Shown piece after piece: positions 12,010-23,705 of a DNA stretch of 64,000 bases (its first letter is position 1; each line of letters opens with the position of its first letter). The position numbers and the translations under genes are program-made. The notes under the pieces are model-generated. The model ran no database searches and was not told where the DNA came from. It was given only the letters and a program-made list of their open reading frames with translations. The stretch covers positions 248,001 through 312,000 of the forward strand of contig JAJIRX010000730.1 in assembly GCA_023853785.1 (NCBI GenBank), in the 5' to 3' direction. This DNA comes from Psilocybe azurescens. Lineage: Eukaryota; Basidiomycota; Agaricomycetes; Agaricales; Agrocybaceae.

Positions 12010-12211
12010 CTCTCCAATATTGCACACCCATCCGCAGATATACACGCCCCAGCCTCTGCACGCCCCGGCACGCCCCGGCAGCAATAATTTCAATATTGCA
12101 CGCCCACCCGCAGATATGCACGCCCCAGCCCCTGCACGCCCCTTGCACGCCCCAGTCTTGCACGCCCCGGCACGCCCGGCACGCCCCTGCCACGGTAAAA
12201 AACCTGTGCCC
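12010..12211 (+). repeat. Right subterminal repeat block of the element, with internal duplication
   Basis: CACGCCCC units occur here, with a segment (CAATATTGCACACCC...CGCAGATATACACGCCCCAG) repeated about 80 bp later as CAATATTGCACGCCC...CGCAGATATGCACGCCCCAG. The block matches 3991-4135 in order. Confidence 0.7.
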
Positions 12212-12929
12212 ATGGCTGGGTGGTGCTAGCTTAAGCGTATGCGGGCTGTTCATCGTACAGTTCTTCTCCATCAAAGCATTCTCCATCCGGGACGTCGACA
12301 TGCCGCTCCTGCTCGGACATTCGAATATAGAGGAAAACGATTCCTTGATCAGCTCAACTCTGCTTATCATCGCCATATCCAGTCCCGCTGCTATGCTCAT
12401 GTGGGCGGCGCTGTTATTTGTGGTAGGCATGGTTGATTATGTGGCTGAGGTGGACATGTTAAATGGAAAGTTTCGGTGCATTGCGGCTGTTCCATTGGGA
12501 GCTGGAATTTTGTTCATGATTTTGACTGTTGGAATTGGGGAAATCATTGAGAAGAGGCTGAGAACGAAGGTGAGAACAGATCGTCTTTTCGAAAATTATT
12601 TGACGCTGAATGACAAATGGTAGAATAAAACTATCTGAATCCCGACCCTGGCCTGGGAAGTGATCAATGGAAAATTAGCTGGCAGTGTACAAGAATTTTT
12701 GGAACCACAACGCGAGATACGAGGAAACTCCTTTCACAAAAGACTGAAACATGTATTTCAAATTGAGCGAGCTTGACCAGCTGATTCGAGGGGAGGACTT
12801 AGGAGTCGTTATGTAGTATGATTATGCTTAGTATATATGGAATCAGGATGATAGGACACACCCAAACTTACAAGTAAATGCGATTAAGTAGCAAACAATG
12901 AAGGAGACGGATCACAGATATGGATGCCA

Positions 12930-13135
12930 TCGTGCCGCCCCCGCTACCCGAGCATAGACTAGATTAGATACTGTGAATTGTATCAGCGGCTGTGAACGGG
13001 TTTGTGTGCTAGCTTTCGTAGTTAGAACAACGCACCTCGCCCGCAACGCCATACTGCGTGGTTGCTCGACGAGCATTCCGAGCCTTTCCAGACACAAGTT
13101 GCTAAGGTAAGCCAGCTAATCCTACTCCACTGTGT
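12930..13135 (+). repeat. Short interspersed repeat (uninterrupted copy of the M1 family)
   Basis: The segment from TAGATTAGATACTGTG through CGTAGTTAGAACAACGCACC, CCGCAACGCCATACTGCGTG and CAGACACAAGTTGCTAAGG recurs in reverse orientation at 25970-26160. It also recurs in forward orientation, split by the foldback element, at 26198-26267 plus 34447-34560. No coding content. Confidence 0.6.
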
Positions 13136-13523
13136 TTCTCTGGAAACTTTACCAGATATTCATCGTCTTTGACATTACCACGCCCTCAGATCCGTGTCAG
13201 AAAATCTTTACATAATCTTTGGAGCTTGAATTCTAGGCGCATCAATATCGTGTCCCTCTTCCACATCTGATGTGTTTATACCTCTTTACTACTGCTACTA
13301 CTCCAAATTCAATCCATATTCCTTCTAACTGTTTATATAAATGGAAGACAATGTTCAAACATCCAAAGTTTTACAAAAGCCTGGTTATCACAGTCCCAGA
13401 AGTGACAAATTATATCACTCAAGATCTCTTGCCATCTCCCTAAAATTCTCTCTCTCTATCGTCTTTAAACGAGCTTCATAATTTGGCAACTACACCTCCA
13501 ATTGGTTTTCCATTTAACCTAGA

Positions 13524-16500
13524 CACATACTGGTGCTACACTGTAACATATGATATGATAGAAAGTACAGTTACAGTATAGCATTTCATATGGATTCAGT
13601 GGTTCCTCTGAACCAGTGACTGTTTCCTTCCATTTTAAACAGCCTACACTGTACCATATGATATGGTACAGTAAATCTGCTCAATGGCTCATACCCATGT
13701 ATTTTTGCAGGCTGTCTGGCACACATTCTGTGGCCCTGAGGTGTCTACAGGAAACTGGTAAAGCCTTAATTTTGTAATGAACTAGCAAGCATTGGTGCAC
13801 ACACCATAATAAATTATGAGTGAGCAACTAGGAAAGAACTGGACTGTAAATTTAATTTAAACAAGTCCAGAATCATGCAAATCGGACAGGATTTGAGGGA
13901 GATATAGTGGTTGTAATGATCTGATTTTGTGTATTTGGCTCCGGTGAGATGTTTAGTGTGGGGTGTCTTTGCAATTGCCCAATACACAACACCCAATCAA
14001 ATATTTATATTGATCAGTTCAATCTGGGAGGGTAAGCTTTTAAGGCTTATTACAATAACTAGTTGAGCAGAGTACAGACTGAGGCAATCACTCAAGGGTG
14101 ATCACTAATAGCTAAAGAAACCTCTTTAGACAGGCAAGTACACACAAGGCACTGAAATATCAATGGGTGATCTCTCAAAGTGAGGGTGATCACCAATATC
14201 AAGGGATTGCTTTTGGGGGCGAGTGTACATGGGACACTTAACAGATCTTGTTATAAAACCCAAACCCAAACTATCAAAAACTATAAGCAATCACCCATAT
14301 TGACATGTAGTAGATCCTTAGTTCCTATAAGCAACTGGGCACACTAGTCCACAGTCCTTAGTTTACTATAGGCAATGTCCTGAACAGTCAGATTTCTCTG
14401 ACAGTCATCCCTAGTTACTATGAGCAATTGCTAGTCTTTATAGGGTTCCAACCCATACTTAACAATCCCCAGGGCAGTCTTACTATAGGCAACGTCCTGA
14501 ACAGTTGGAATTCCCTGACAGTCCTCCCTAGTTACTATGAGAAATCACTAGCTATATAGGGTTCCAACCTGTACTTAATAATCCCCAGGGCAGTCCATGG
14601 ATGACTTATAAAAGCCTGCTTATCAAGTCTAATAGACCTGATATTGAATATAACAATGGCGATCACTCACAAAACCAGGTAGCGCCTAATTGCTTAAGGT
14701 GAACTGTAGTGTTCGATTTCTTATCACACAAATCACTAATCTGTGAAGTATTAACACTGGAATTATTATTCAGAGTAAATTCTGATATCAAATCTGGGGT
14801 CTAGATTACTTGGTTCCTATTCTAAGATACAGAACTGTTTTTATAGACTAAATAGATACTTTGGCTTGTGATAATTGAAAGAGACTAAGAGAAAAGGAAG
14901 GAAATGGGCCATGTGCTGCCTAGCCTTTGCTGCACCAATTATAATAGTGGAAAGTACTAGTTTGCCTGGGCTATGGCGCTTATTTGAAGATAACATGGTT
15001 GTCCATGCGGCAGTGCCTTCTTGGGTAGCAATCACCCGACTTATTTTACCAGATGGCTCATGGCTAAGGCATGTTGGGACTAGATCACTTAGGGGTATAT
15101 TTCCTAGGAAACCCTACCAAGGTTCCCAAGCACAGTTGCTATTGGTTTAGGACCTCCTGAAACAGCAGGTGCCCTTATCATGAGGTAAGTTACCTGTAGT
15201 ATTGTGTGGTGATTGCTGACTGGGCGATCCCTCACTCACGTTGGCTGCATTGCAATTTACAAGTTTTTATAGTCGGATCTAGTAGACCACCATATGCTGA
15301 GTTGTACACAAGATTTCAATTGCCAATACATTCGGTCCATGGGGTGATCCTCTGTGTGGTGCAATGATGTCTGATCCCCAAGCAGTTGATCGCCTAATTT
15401 AGTGAACAGCCTTTGTGAGGCCTGGACACAGTGATCACTTTTGCTAATTAATAAGGTTTCCATCACTTGGCAATCACTTGGTAAGGGACTGATTGGGTGT
15501 TACCCCTTGTAAAAGCTAAGGTCACTTTCTTAGGAGTTCTGCCTTGCATAGGACTAATAGCATGGTTAATGATGCAGGCAATTGCCTCAGGCACTCAGTT
15601 AGGGCTGCTTTGATAGCTGTGTAGGAAACTAAAGCTAGTCTTTGATTTGTAGCACTGATTAATAGGCCACACTACCCCTTAGTTAGTTTGTAAGGTTTAC
15701 TATGCTCATTGGTCCACTAGGAAGTGAAGCCTCAAAGCCTAATAATCTGGCGTATCTCCTACCCTTCACCAGTATAATATACTAGCTTATTACAGATAAT
15801 GGTCGCAAAAATAAGGGCCTCTGTGTCTCACTATGAATTGTAAGCTCAGAATGGTTTACACCCTTTCACCAGGGTGGGGCGGGAATAAGTGCTTGATTCC
15901 CAAAAGAAAAATGGGGTGGAAGTTCTTGTGCAATTCATTGTAGTATTTGATTGCTATTGCAATTAGTATCAATGGCTCATTTTATCTGTGTTCATTAATC
16001 TAACTGTACACATATTGGTCATTTCAGTTCAAACTCCAAGCTGCAGCTGCTTTTTACTTTTTGCCCTGGTTATTCCACTCTTGGTGGAAAGAGGTTAAAT
16101 AGCCTGTAAACATGTCTGATCAAGTCAATATGGACTGAGCCTCAAAAACATGTATAATTGGTGCAAAATTGCTTTGACTGGGTGCAGAACATGGAAAATA
16201 TTCCACAATCATGTTCTGGTATATGTATAATCAATGAGAAGACTCAGCTAATGTGCTGAAATGTAGAACACAGTCCAATGATCTTTTGTAGACCCATTCC
16301 CCTTTTGACTGCTCTGCCCTGTACTCATATGGGTGATTGCTTATAGTTTTTGATAGTTTGGGTTTGGGTTTTATAACAAGATCTGTTAAGTGTCCCATGT
16401 ACACTCGCCCCCAAAAGCAATCCCCTTGATATTGGTGATCACCCTCACTTTGAGAGATCACCCATTGATATTTCAGTGCCTTGTGTGTACTTGCCTGTCT

Positions 16501-17104
16501 AAAGAGGTTTCTTTAGCTATTAGTGATCACCCTTGAGTGATTGCCTCAGTCTGTACTCTGCTCAACTAGTTATTGTAATAAGCCTTAAAAGCTTACCCTC
16601 CCAGATTGAACTGATCAATATAAATATTTGATTGGGTGTTGTGTATTGGGCAATTGCAAAGACACCCCACACTAAACATCTCACCGGAGCCAAATACACA
16701 AAATCAGATCATTACAACCACTATATCTCCCTCAAATCCTGTCCGATTTGCATGATTCTGGACTTGTTTAAATTAAATTTACAGTCCAGTTCTTTCCTAG
16801 TTGCTCACTCATAATTTATTATGGTGTGTGCACCAATGCTTGCTAGTTCATTACAAAATTAAGGCTTTACCAGTTTCCTGTAGACACCTCAGGGCCACAG
16901 AATGTGTGCCAGACAGCCTGCAAAAATACATGGGTATGAGCCATTGAGCAGATTTACTGTACCATATCATATGGTACAGTGTAGGCTGTTTAAAATGGAA
17001 GGAAACAGTCACTGGTTCAGAGGAACCACTGAATCCATATGAAATGCTATACTGTAACTGTACTTTCTATCATATCATATGTTACAGTGTAGCATCAGTA
17101 TGTG
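13524..17104. mobile_element. 3.6-kb near-perfect palindrome, foldback-type element
   Basis: Arms of about 775 bp at 13524-14300 and 16327-17104 are inverse copies of each other. They begin CACATACTGGTGCTACACTG on the left and CACATACTGATGCTACACTG on the right, and I see only one substitution and one G-run length difference in the stretches compared. Each arm carries an internal short palindrome (ACCATATGATATGGT; TAACATATGATATGATAGAA). The 2.0-kb interior has no long open frame, so a mobile element would be non-autonomous. No clear target duplication is visible next to the arm ends. Confidence 0.7.
14361..14597 (+). repeat. Tandem duplication of an about 119-bp unit inside the palindrome
   Basis: The unit TTACTATAGGCAATGTCCTG ... 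AATCCCCAGGGCAGTC begins at 14361 and again near 14480 (TTACTATAGGCAACGTCCTG), diverged by a few percent. It lies only in the interior, not in the arms. Confidence 0.6.
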
Positions 17105-18464
17105 CAAGCTTAAACAGAAACTCCAACCCAAACTGAGATCAAGGATCAAGCAGCAAGAACAATATTGTGGGCTTGTACACATGTCATTTAATTACCCAAT
17201 GTATACTCCTTGAACTTTGAGCATAACTGCAGATCTCGTGGAAGCAATGTGTATCTCTTTTGGCTTCAGTTGAACACAGTTTTCCAAACCCAGTCATCAT
17301 GTATACTTTTAACCCTTTCCCAGCCTACGACTTCGAAAAGCATTTGTTCCATCTACAAGATGTTACCTCAATACAACTAAGATGTTGGGTAATGAATGAT
17401 TTTATATGGGAGTGATGAGGCACTCAATCGAGGTTATATTCATTAATTTCATTTAACATATTGATAACTCATCAAAAGGCTGACCGTTAACGCGACTTTA
17501 GGCAGTTACCTGGGAAGAGAATTTTTTGTCGCTGGGCAATTAATAGAGGCAGGTCATCTTGTATCCACTGATATGGGGCAATTTGATGTTGCTACAGTGC
17601 ATTGTATATAGCTGGGACCGTCGTAGTACAAGCTGAGACGCCACCACCCGACCATCAACCATCCGATGGCTCGTCATTATGCAATGATATTTGTGAGTTA
17701 CATGCCCCATTAAATGCAGTGGCAGGCTCAAAACTTTCTCGCTGTAGTCTAATAGCTCTCACAGTAGACATATTGTTGAACGACAGCACGGGAACAAGCT
17801 ATCTTACTCCGGGTTTTATTAATAAACGACACGAACACAATCTCTCTCCACTTCAGTACGAAGTTGAGAGGCATTAAGCTCGATCTGATGGCAATAGTCC
17901 ACTTTTGATGTGTACAAGGTTTATAAATCAATCTGAAGCTTCAAATACTGGCGCTGATGATACCTCTATTCAAACTTTCTCATACCTCGCGTACGCACGG
18001 AACCTCCCGTGTTGACACGCCTAGTTCTCACGAGATAATGATGCGCCCACGAGTCGTCGTCCTGATTTGCTACTGATGGCAGTCTACATAGCCTATATCA
18101 ACATCACACATGGACGCCTGAATCAACAGACGTGGATCGCGCTGATTTGGAGTAGGTATAGCCTTATGTCGTTTAACTATCCATAACGCATCAGGCGCTG
18201 GAGGGAAATTTTCATTTAACACGTCTGCCATGAGGGTAGAGCTGATGGTCATGGGATTCGATATGCCACACACCCTCACGCATATCTTCCGGAGAGTGTA
18301 TGAAATGCCCTCGAAGTCGTTATATAAATAGATTGTAAGGTTGATCTCTAGTTATTATCTAGCTCATTCATCCTTCAAAGCTTCAACGTCAACGTCAACG
18401 AAATCATATACATTCATTCTCTCTCACCAATTATTACAAACCTGTTCATGTAGTTAAAAGAGCT
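17105..18464. other. Intergenic stretch, no supported gene
   Basis: Flank of the palindrome and upstream region of the DUF6534-like gene. Short frames only. A CTTCAACGTCAACGTCAACG run lies near 18380. Confidence 0.4.
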
Positions 18465-20319
18465 ATGACTATCGGTAAGCATTCTCAAGAATATTCCTGA
18501 CCTTGGTAAACGTTTACCTCCTATCCAAACATCTTTAGTGACTCCTGCGATAGCTATCCCCTACATGCCGACAGTCCTTCCACCATTACCTCCAGATGTG
18601 GCCTCGAAGCTAGTATTCCCGTTTTATTCCTCTCGTGATTAAAATGCCTAATCGTTTGCCTATTGCAGAGTCGGTCCCAGGGTAGGTTTCCTTTTCGACT
18701 ACCTCAGGACTTTAATCCTACACGAATCCGTTTCAACACGTTGTTTATCTATACTGAACACCTTCCTTCAGCTAATAGGGTATCTATTTAACTATGGCTT
18801 ATTTGGCCTCCTAACTATGCAAGTTTGTGAGTAGATTCACATACGCTCCCTTTTCCACTCTCGTAAATGACGTACTAACGTGAAATCTATCCCATTTCCC
18901 TACTGTCACCGGCTGTATGATGGTACAGTCATGTACTACCTCTCGTTTCCCAACGACCCGGTTCGAAATAAAGTGCTCGTATACACGATCTTCGCCTTCG
19001 AAATTTTGCAGACCATCATTGTGACCATTTCTGCATACCATGTCTTTGCGACAGGATACGGAAATTTTGCTGTGTACAATGCTGTTGAGCTGGCATGGCT
19101 CGACGTTCCGGTAATCAGCGGAATTGGTGAGTATTTTCTATTGTATTAACTCAGCCCAGTGGCAAGGGGAGGATGCAGCACTTGGGGTGTGAGAGTGCTC
19201 TTCTGCGTGCTTTCTATAGTTTTTCAGAGAGCTGATAGAGGTCTTTACAACATGGTGTAGTCGCGTTCATAGCAGAAGGATTTTATGCATATCGAATCAG
19301 CCTTCTATCGCAATCATACTATGTTGCAGGCGTAATCGTGTTTGTAAGTTCTGGATTCATTCACTTACAGCTCATATATTCTATAAACCATCACTGATCT
19401 TTCCTTTCAACTGCCGGTTTATTCAATGATGTTTAGCTGGCAACATTTCAGCTCGCTGGCTCAATATCAGCTGCAGTTGTCCTTAAAAACGCCCAAATGT
19501 TCAGCCGATTACTTGGTATGGACTATTCTATAACAGCAGCTGTGAGTTTCATTGGTCTTTTATTTTGATGCAGTATCATACCGTTACGTATGAGGGACTG
19601 AATACGCTTGTGTGCAGATATGGAATGGAGGAAGCGCTCTGTGCGACGCCATCATCGCTATTTGTATGACGTATTATGTGACTATGCTACCCCCATTGAG
19701 ACAAAATGCTAACTGATTATATTCAATCGCTCATAGTTGACTAAAAGAGGGTCCGAAAGCATGAAAACAACGAATGTCATCGTCAGAAGGGTGATAAGAT
19801 TGGTTATTGAGACCGGGACAGTCACAGGTAAGCGTCCAACTTCAACAAATACACAATTTATTTCGTCCCATCGCTCAAACCTCTCTTTCGTATCCCACAC
19901 TAATTCAAACCCCACTTTTTCACATGTTCTTACATTTACATTCACAAAAACAGCCACAATTGCAATAATCAACCTCATTCTCTCCATCCTCCCTTCCAAG
20001 CCCGCCTACTACCAAATCCCCTCCGTCCTTTTTAGCAAAGGTTTACTCCAACTCGATGATGGCTGTCTTTAACAGCCGGATTATCACATACGGGCGAGAG
20101 CATACTGAGATCAATGGCAACAACTCTATTGCCATGCCCCCAGTAGGAGGTGGGGTGGGCCCCTTCCGTGCAAATCTGGGTGGCGTAAACGTTCATCGCC
20201 ATGTAGCGCACGAGGGGGAGACATTTGAGCTCAGGGGTGCCATGGCGATCGGTAGCACAACAAGCCAGAATGGCTCAAGAGACGTGGATGAAGAATACGG
20301 GCTAAGTGGTACGAAGTGA
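18465..20319 (+). pseudogene. DUF6534-like membrane protein gene with a late frameshift
   Basis: The protein assembles over about nine short exons. It begins MTI|VTPAIAIPYMPTVLPPLP, then GYLFNYGLFGLLTMQVF, MYYLSFPNDPVRNKVLVYTI, FATGYGNFAVYN, VAFIAEGFYAYRIS, LATFQLAGSISAAVV, IWNGGSALCDAIIAICMTYY, LTKRGSESMKTTNVIV, IAIINLILSILPSKP and YSNSMMAVFNSRI. Spacing and motifs are those of the DUF6534 family, seven-helix membrane proteins of basidiomycetes with unknown function. Joining LFSK to VYSNSMM requires deleting one G at 20040-20041. The intact paralogue at 37270-38700 has no extra base there (AKFYSNSMM). As read, the protein ends a few residues after the lesion and loses its hydrophilic C-terminal tail, which remains open in another frame to 20319. 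The seven-helix core is still encoded, so partial function is possible. Confidence 0.65.
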
Positions 20320-21068
20320 TTACGAAATTCAAGCTTCAATGATGGTGTCAATGTAAAGATCATGTTAGCGAAATGAAATTTCTTATGAGTTACGTATACA
20401 TCGTTTAAAGTCCTGGGCATAGAACTGCGAGGTTTTGAGACATAAAAGTGAGAGTCCATACATAGAATTATCTATCTCATAATTCCAACTACTCCCATAC
20501 ATGACTTCGACTCAGTCTCAGAGTTACTAAGATCCTAATGCGATCCCATACATATAAGTACGAGTGGGTGCTGTAGCGGTCGAACATGCATGAGAATGTC
20601 AATTTCGGCAGTGGGCTCGGCACCTACACTGCGCCTAAATAGATTTCTCGTGCCTCAAAAATCAATCCAAAATATTAATTGTTCAAACTTAATAAATGTA
20701 TTGTCGTATGGTAAAATTTTTGAAGTTGGAACAATTGAAACTTACAATCGATTTTTCGACATTGGAAAATTCATTTGTGCACGTAGTGCTTTGGGCAGGT
20801 TCGAGAGTCGAAGCATGAAATCTTCATTTCGAAAGTTCTAATTCGAGTGACCGCAAGAACCCAAGACTTTAATTAACGTCAGATGTCACTGCTCTGTATA
20901 GAATTGTAGCCATAGAAGGGGAAAATATCACTGGAATCTAAACATTATGTTAAGTAGGAGCCCGCCAGTGCCTTGCTGAGGCTGTTCACACCGGTCTACA
21001 CATACAGCTAGCCTGTGATGTAGTTACATGGCGTCTATTTATTCCCGGAAGCCCGCAGCCTGGAAAGT
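20320..21068. other. Intergenic stretch, no supported gene
   Basis: AT-rich, no coding or structural signal recognised. Confidence 0.35.
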
Positions 21069-21154
21069 CGGGGCACAGGAAAATGTCCGTGCCATGTCCG
21101 TGCCGTCAGTGCATGTCAGTGCATGTCCGTGCAAAGTCAGTGCGAAGTCAGTGC
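21069..21154 (+). repeat. GTCAGTGC/GTCCGTGC minisatellite behind a GGGGCACAGG end
   Basis: From 21084 seven short units of 8-11 bp follow one another (GTCCGTGCCAT, GTCCGTGCC, GTCAGTGCAT twice, GTCCGTGCAAA, GTCAGTGCGAA, GTCAGTGC). They are preceded by GGGGCACAGGAAAAT. That lead resembles the GGGCACAGGTTTTTTACC terminus of the 10326-12211 element family. Confidence 0.55.
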
Positions 21155-22699
21155 TTACCGGACTCATTTCAGTGCAATCCTTCTTATATATAATACGTGT
21201 CATTTTAATGCCAGAGAGATAATACAACTGTGATTGACGTATATTTGGAGGGCTAATCGGCGCAGCTGAGTGTGGGAAATACCTGAAAGGGATTAACTCG
21301 ACTACTTAAGTATTGTCTGTAGGTCGAGGCTTAGATGTCTAAGACGAACTGAAGCAACATTAAAAAATTTAAAGTAGCATAGTGTATGAATACAAACAAA
21401 AAATGGGCTCACCTTATTTGACAAAGGTGTTACATTATATATAACATTTACCGACCGCCCTTAGTGGCTGTGCCAAAAGCGGTAACCCTCGCGAATGAGC
21501 GCTTATGCACGCACAAGTACAGAGAATCGACAATTGTATCCAAAATAAAGTAAATACAATACTACTAGTTTGCCTATTTTTGAATAGGCCTTGGCCTTGG
21601 ACGTGGCTGTGAAGACGATCTAGACTGTCCGGGATCGGACTGAGATCTTTTTTAAAAAGTGTCGACTACAAAAATTGGTCGTAGTACGGTGTTTGCTTAC
21701 TGAAAGGTGTCAAGCAAGACGGAGGGGTCTTGAGAGTGGGTGTGTCCATAGATAGTCTCAAGAGTACCAACTTAGAATGAGAGACAATTTGATAAGATGT
21801 GAGCGGGAACAATATGTGATAGGGATAGGTGTTCAACAACAACAATGTGAGCCATAAGTGAATGTTTTGTTTTGTTTTGATAACATACAGCATGGATGCA
21901 AAAAGTTTCTGTTATTTATAAACAAGAAGAAGCAAGTTTTCTAGACCGAGATTCTTGGGGAAAATCCAGTGCCTAAAACATATGAAAGTATTCTACTTAA
22001 ATATGTTTTGCTACATTAAATTTTACTTGCTTGGCCCTTTCCAGGCCTCTTCTGTCTGCCAGTCAGGTGCTCATTGCGGTCCTTGGTAGAAAAACTAGCT
22101 TTGTCAGATGGGCACTTCATACTGTATTTTGTCTTCAGGCGGGTGTGGAAGTGCAGAGATGAGGTTGAATTTGTCATAGGCGGGTGCAGAAGTTGTATTT
22201 GTTTCCAGCTGGTGTCAGGGCATTACATATATCTTGTTGTCTTGGTAGGTCTGGTTCAATGCCTAAAGTCTTATGCATCATTGCAGTTTGTTTTCCATGT
22301 TCCACACTGAAACAGAACAGGAGTTCTACAGTTGTGCAGGTTCTTTGGGAGGGGGCTCTTAGGAAAGTCAACATAATTGCTGTCACACTTTGCAATCGAG
22401 ATGGTTAGATACATAAACCAAAAAACTGTGAAATAACAATATGTTCACCATTAGCTTGGATAGTGTACATTCTTCCATTTCACTGTGAATTGAAATATAT
22501 GAGCAAGAGAATGAAACTGATGAAGTAGACTGCTACATACTGTTGCAGAGAATTCTAATGATTATCCAACACTGCGCAACCTTAGCTGGAGACATCACTA
22601 TGAGATCAGGACTTTGGGATATTTGTGATACAAATTCCAACCCCCTTGGCTTGTCAATTCCTAAATCAAGCATTAGTAAGGAAATGAACTAATACCTAT
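21155..22699. other. Transposon-like desert, no supported gene
   Basis: Lies between two related minisatellites in direct orientation. It may be the body of an uncharacterised mobile element. Open frames are short and I recognise no transposase. Confidence 0.3.
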
Positions 22700-22860
22700 G
22701 TCAGTGTTTGGTCAGTGCATTGTCAGTGGGGTCAGTTGTTGTCAGTGTAAAAATAATGGCAGTCAGAGTATGTCAGAGCATGTCAGTGCACATAGTCTTG
22801 CCAGTCAGTGCACACTGTCAGTGCAAGTGATGTAAGTCCATGCTTGGTCTGTGCAAGTCC
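22700..22860 (+). repeat. Second GTCAGTGC minisatellite, more degenerate
   Basis: Units GTCAGTGTTTG, GTCAGTGCATT, GTCAGTGGG, GTCAGAGCAT, GTCAGTGCACA and GTCAGTGCAAG are interspersed with spacers. They have the same orientation as the block at 21084. Confidence 0.5.
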
Positions 22861-23071
22861 AAATTGTTAGGTGCTAACTTGGTTGTGGGGTTGAGTTGAT
22901 GAGAGATCTTTGCAATTGTATCACCATTATGACTTATATGACATGTTTTCTACTGCTAACTACGAAACTAACTAACTAACATTCATTGGGATTGATTATG
23001 TGTGGGCTCATTTTAAGTTGTTATCAATTATGGTTCAGCTCTCTCAATCATGATATGGGTATACTTGTGCT

Positions 23072-23705
23072 GTGAAAAGTGAGCATGATATTGGTTTAGG
23101 AACAACCAAAATATTTGGAAAATTCTGCTTGATACAATTTAATATTATACTGGCCTGTAGTTGTTCCCCAGAATTGCACAGTATTTGGGACCCAACTCCT
23201 GGTGAACTGGACAAATTTATCATTACACAGATGATTGAAATTTTCAAAAACCTCTTTTGACTCACTCTTTTGGAGGAGAGAGAAGTAATCAACATGACTC
23301 TAAGACATGTTAAATGGTGTTTTTCCATACATTTCTTGAGGAGATATGGGTCCAACAAAACATACAATATCATGTGAAAACCATGTTTGACCAATTTGAT
23401 AGAGCAATTTCGGTCTTCATAACTCATCAAGAACTTCATTTAAAAATATGATTCAAATCGTTCCAGGGTCATAATATTGATATCTACATCCTCCATAAAT
23501 ATTGGGCTCCAAATATCTTTTTTTTAAATTCATTCAGGTGTACACAAACAAATTCGCCCAGTCTCTGGGAGTTGGGTCCCAAATACTATGCAATTCTGGG
23601 GAAAAACTACAGGCTAGTATAGTATTAAATTGTACCAAGCAGAATTTTCCAAATATTTGTGGTTGTTTCCAAACCAATATCATGCTCACTTTTTCATGGC
23701 ACAAG
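23072..23705. mobile_element. Small inverted-repeat element of about 630 bp
   Basis: The left arm (GAGCATGATATTGGTTTAGG ... AATTGCACAGTATTTGGGAC) is repeated in inverse at the right (GTCCCAAATACTATGCAATT ... CCAATATCATGCTC), arms about 130-150 bp. The spacer has no coding sequence. MITE-like; family unknown. Confidence 0.55.

Larger units (their letters stand above)
10326..12211 (+). mobile_element. 1,886-bp TIR transposon with GC-rich subterminal repeats
   Basis: The left end begins GGGCAAAGGGAAAAAGCCGT then GGCAGGGGCGTGC. The right end, read inward on the other strand, begins GGGCACAGGTTTTTTACCGT then GGCAGGGGCGTGC. Both ends continue into irregular arrays of GGGGCGTGC/GCACGCCCC units. The element is flanked by a perfect 9-bp duplication, ATGGCTGGG, at 10317-10325 and 12212-12220, and it splits a coding exon. 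A 9-bp duplication is usual for Mutator-like elements, but I see no transposase and cannot assign the superfamily. It is non-autonomous or a cargo carrier (see 11329-11928). Confidence 0.8.
9700..12623 (+). pseudogene. Membrane protein gene interrupted by a transposon
   Basis: The 5' part starts at ATG 9700 (MDIHAGSSTSPTRSIHAENR) and runs to a GTAACT donor just after LYTT. An intron ends at CTGTACAG (10241), and the next exon reads LAILATMHAAILAINLPAPP then LAFSPMAG. There the 10326-12211 element is inserted. The 3' part resumes at about 12221 with LSVCGLFIVQFFSIKAFSIR, then two or three hydrophobic helices (TLLIIAISSPAAMLMWAALL; AAVPLGAGILFMILTVGIG) and ends LFENYLTLNDKW at 12623. Removing the element and one target copy leaves the two halves out of frame by one base, with a TAG just beyond the junction, so the gene carries a second lesion. 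The helices downstream of a basic N-terminus indicate a membrane protein of the basidiomycete-specific hypothetical class. Function unknown. Confidence 0.6.

Noticed and set aside
13814..13996. 60-codon frame repeated identically at 16632-16814 on the other strand
   Set aside because: It exists twice only because it lies in the palindrome arms. Composition is not protein-like and there is no start context or domain.
14875..15150. 91-codon frame inside the palindrome as a possible transposase remnant
   Set aside because: No catalytic motif or helix-turn-helix pattern could be seen.
21069..22860. CRISPR-like direct repeats
   Set aside because: Units of 8-11 bp without regular spacers in a eukaryotic genome; this is a minisatellite.
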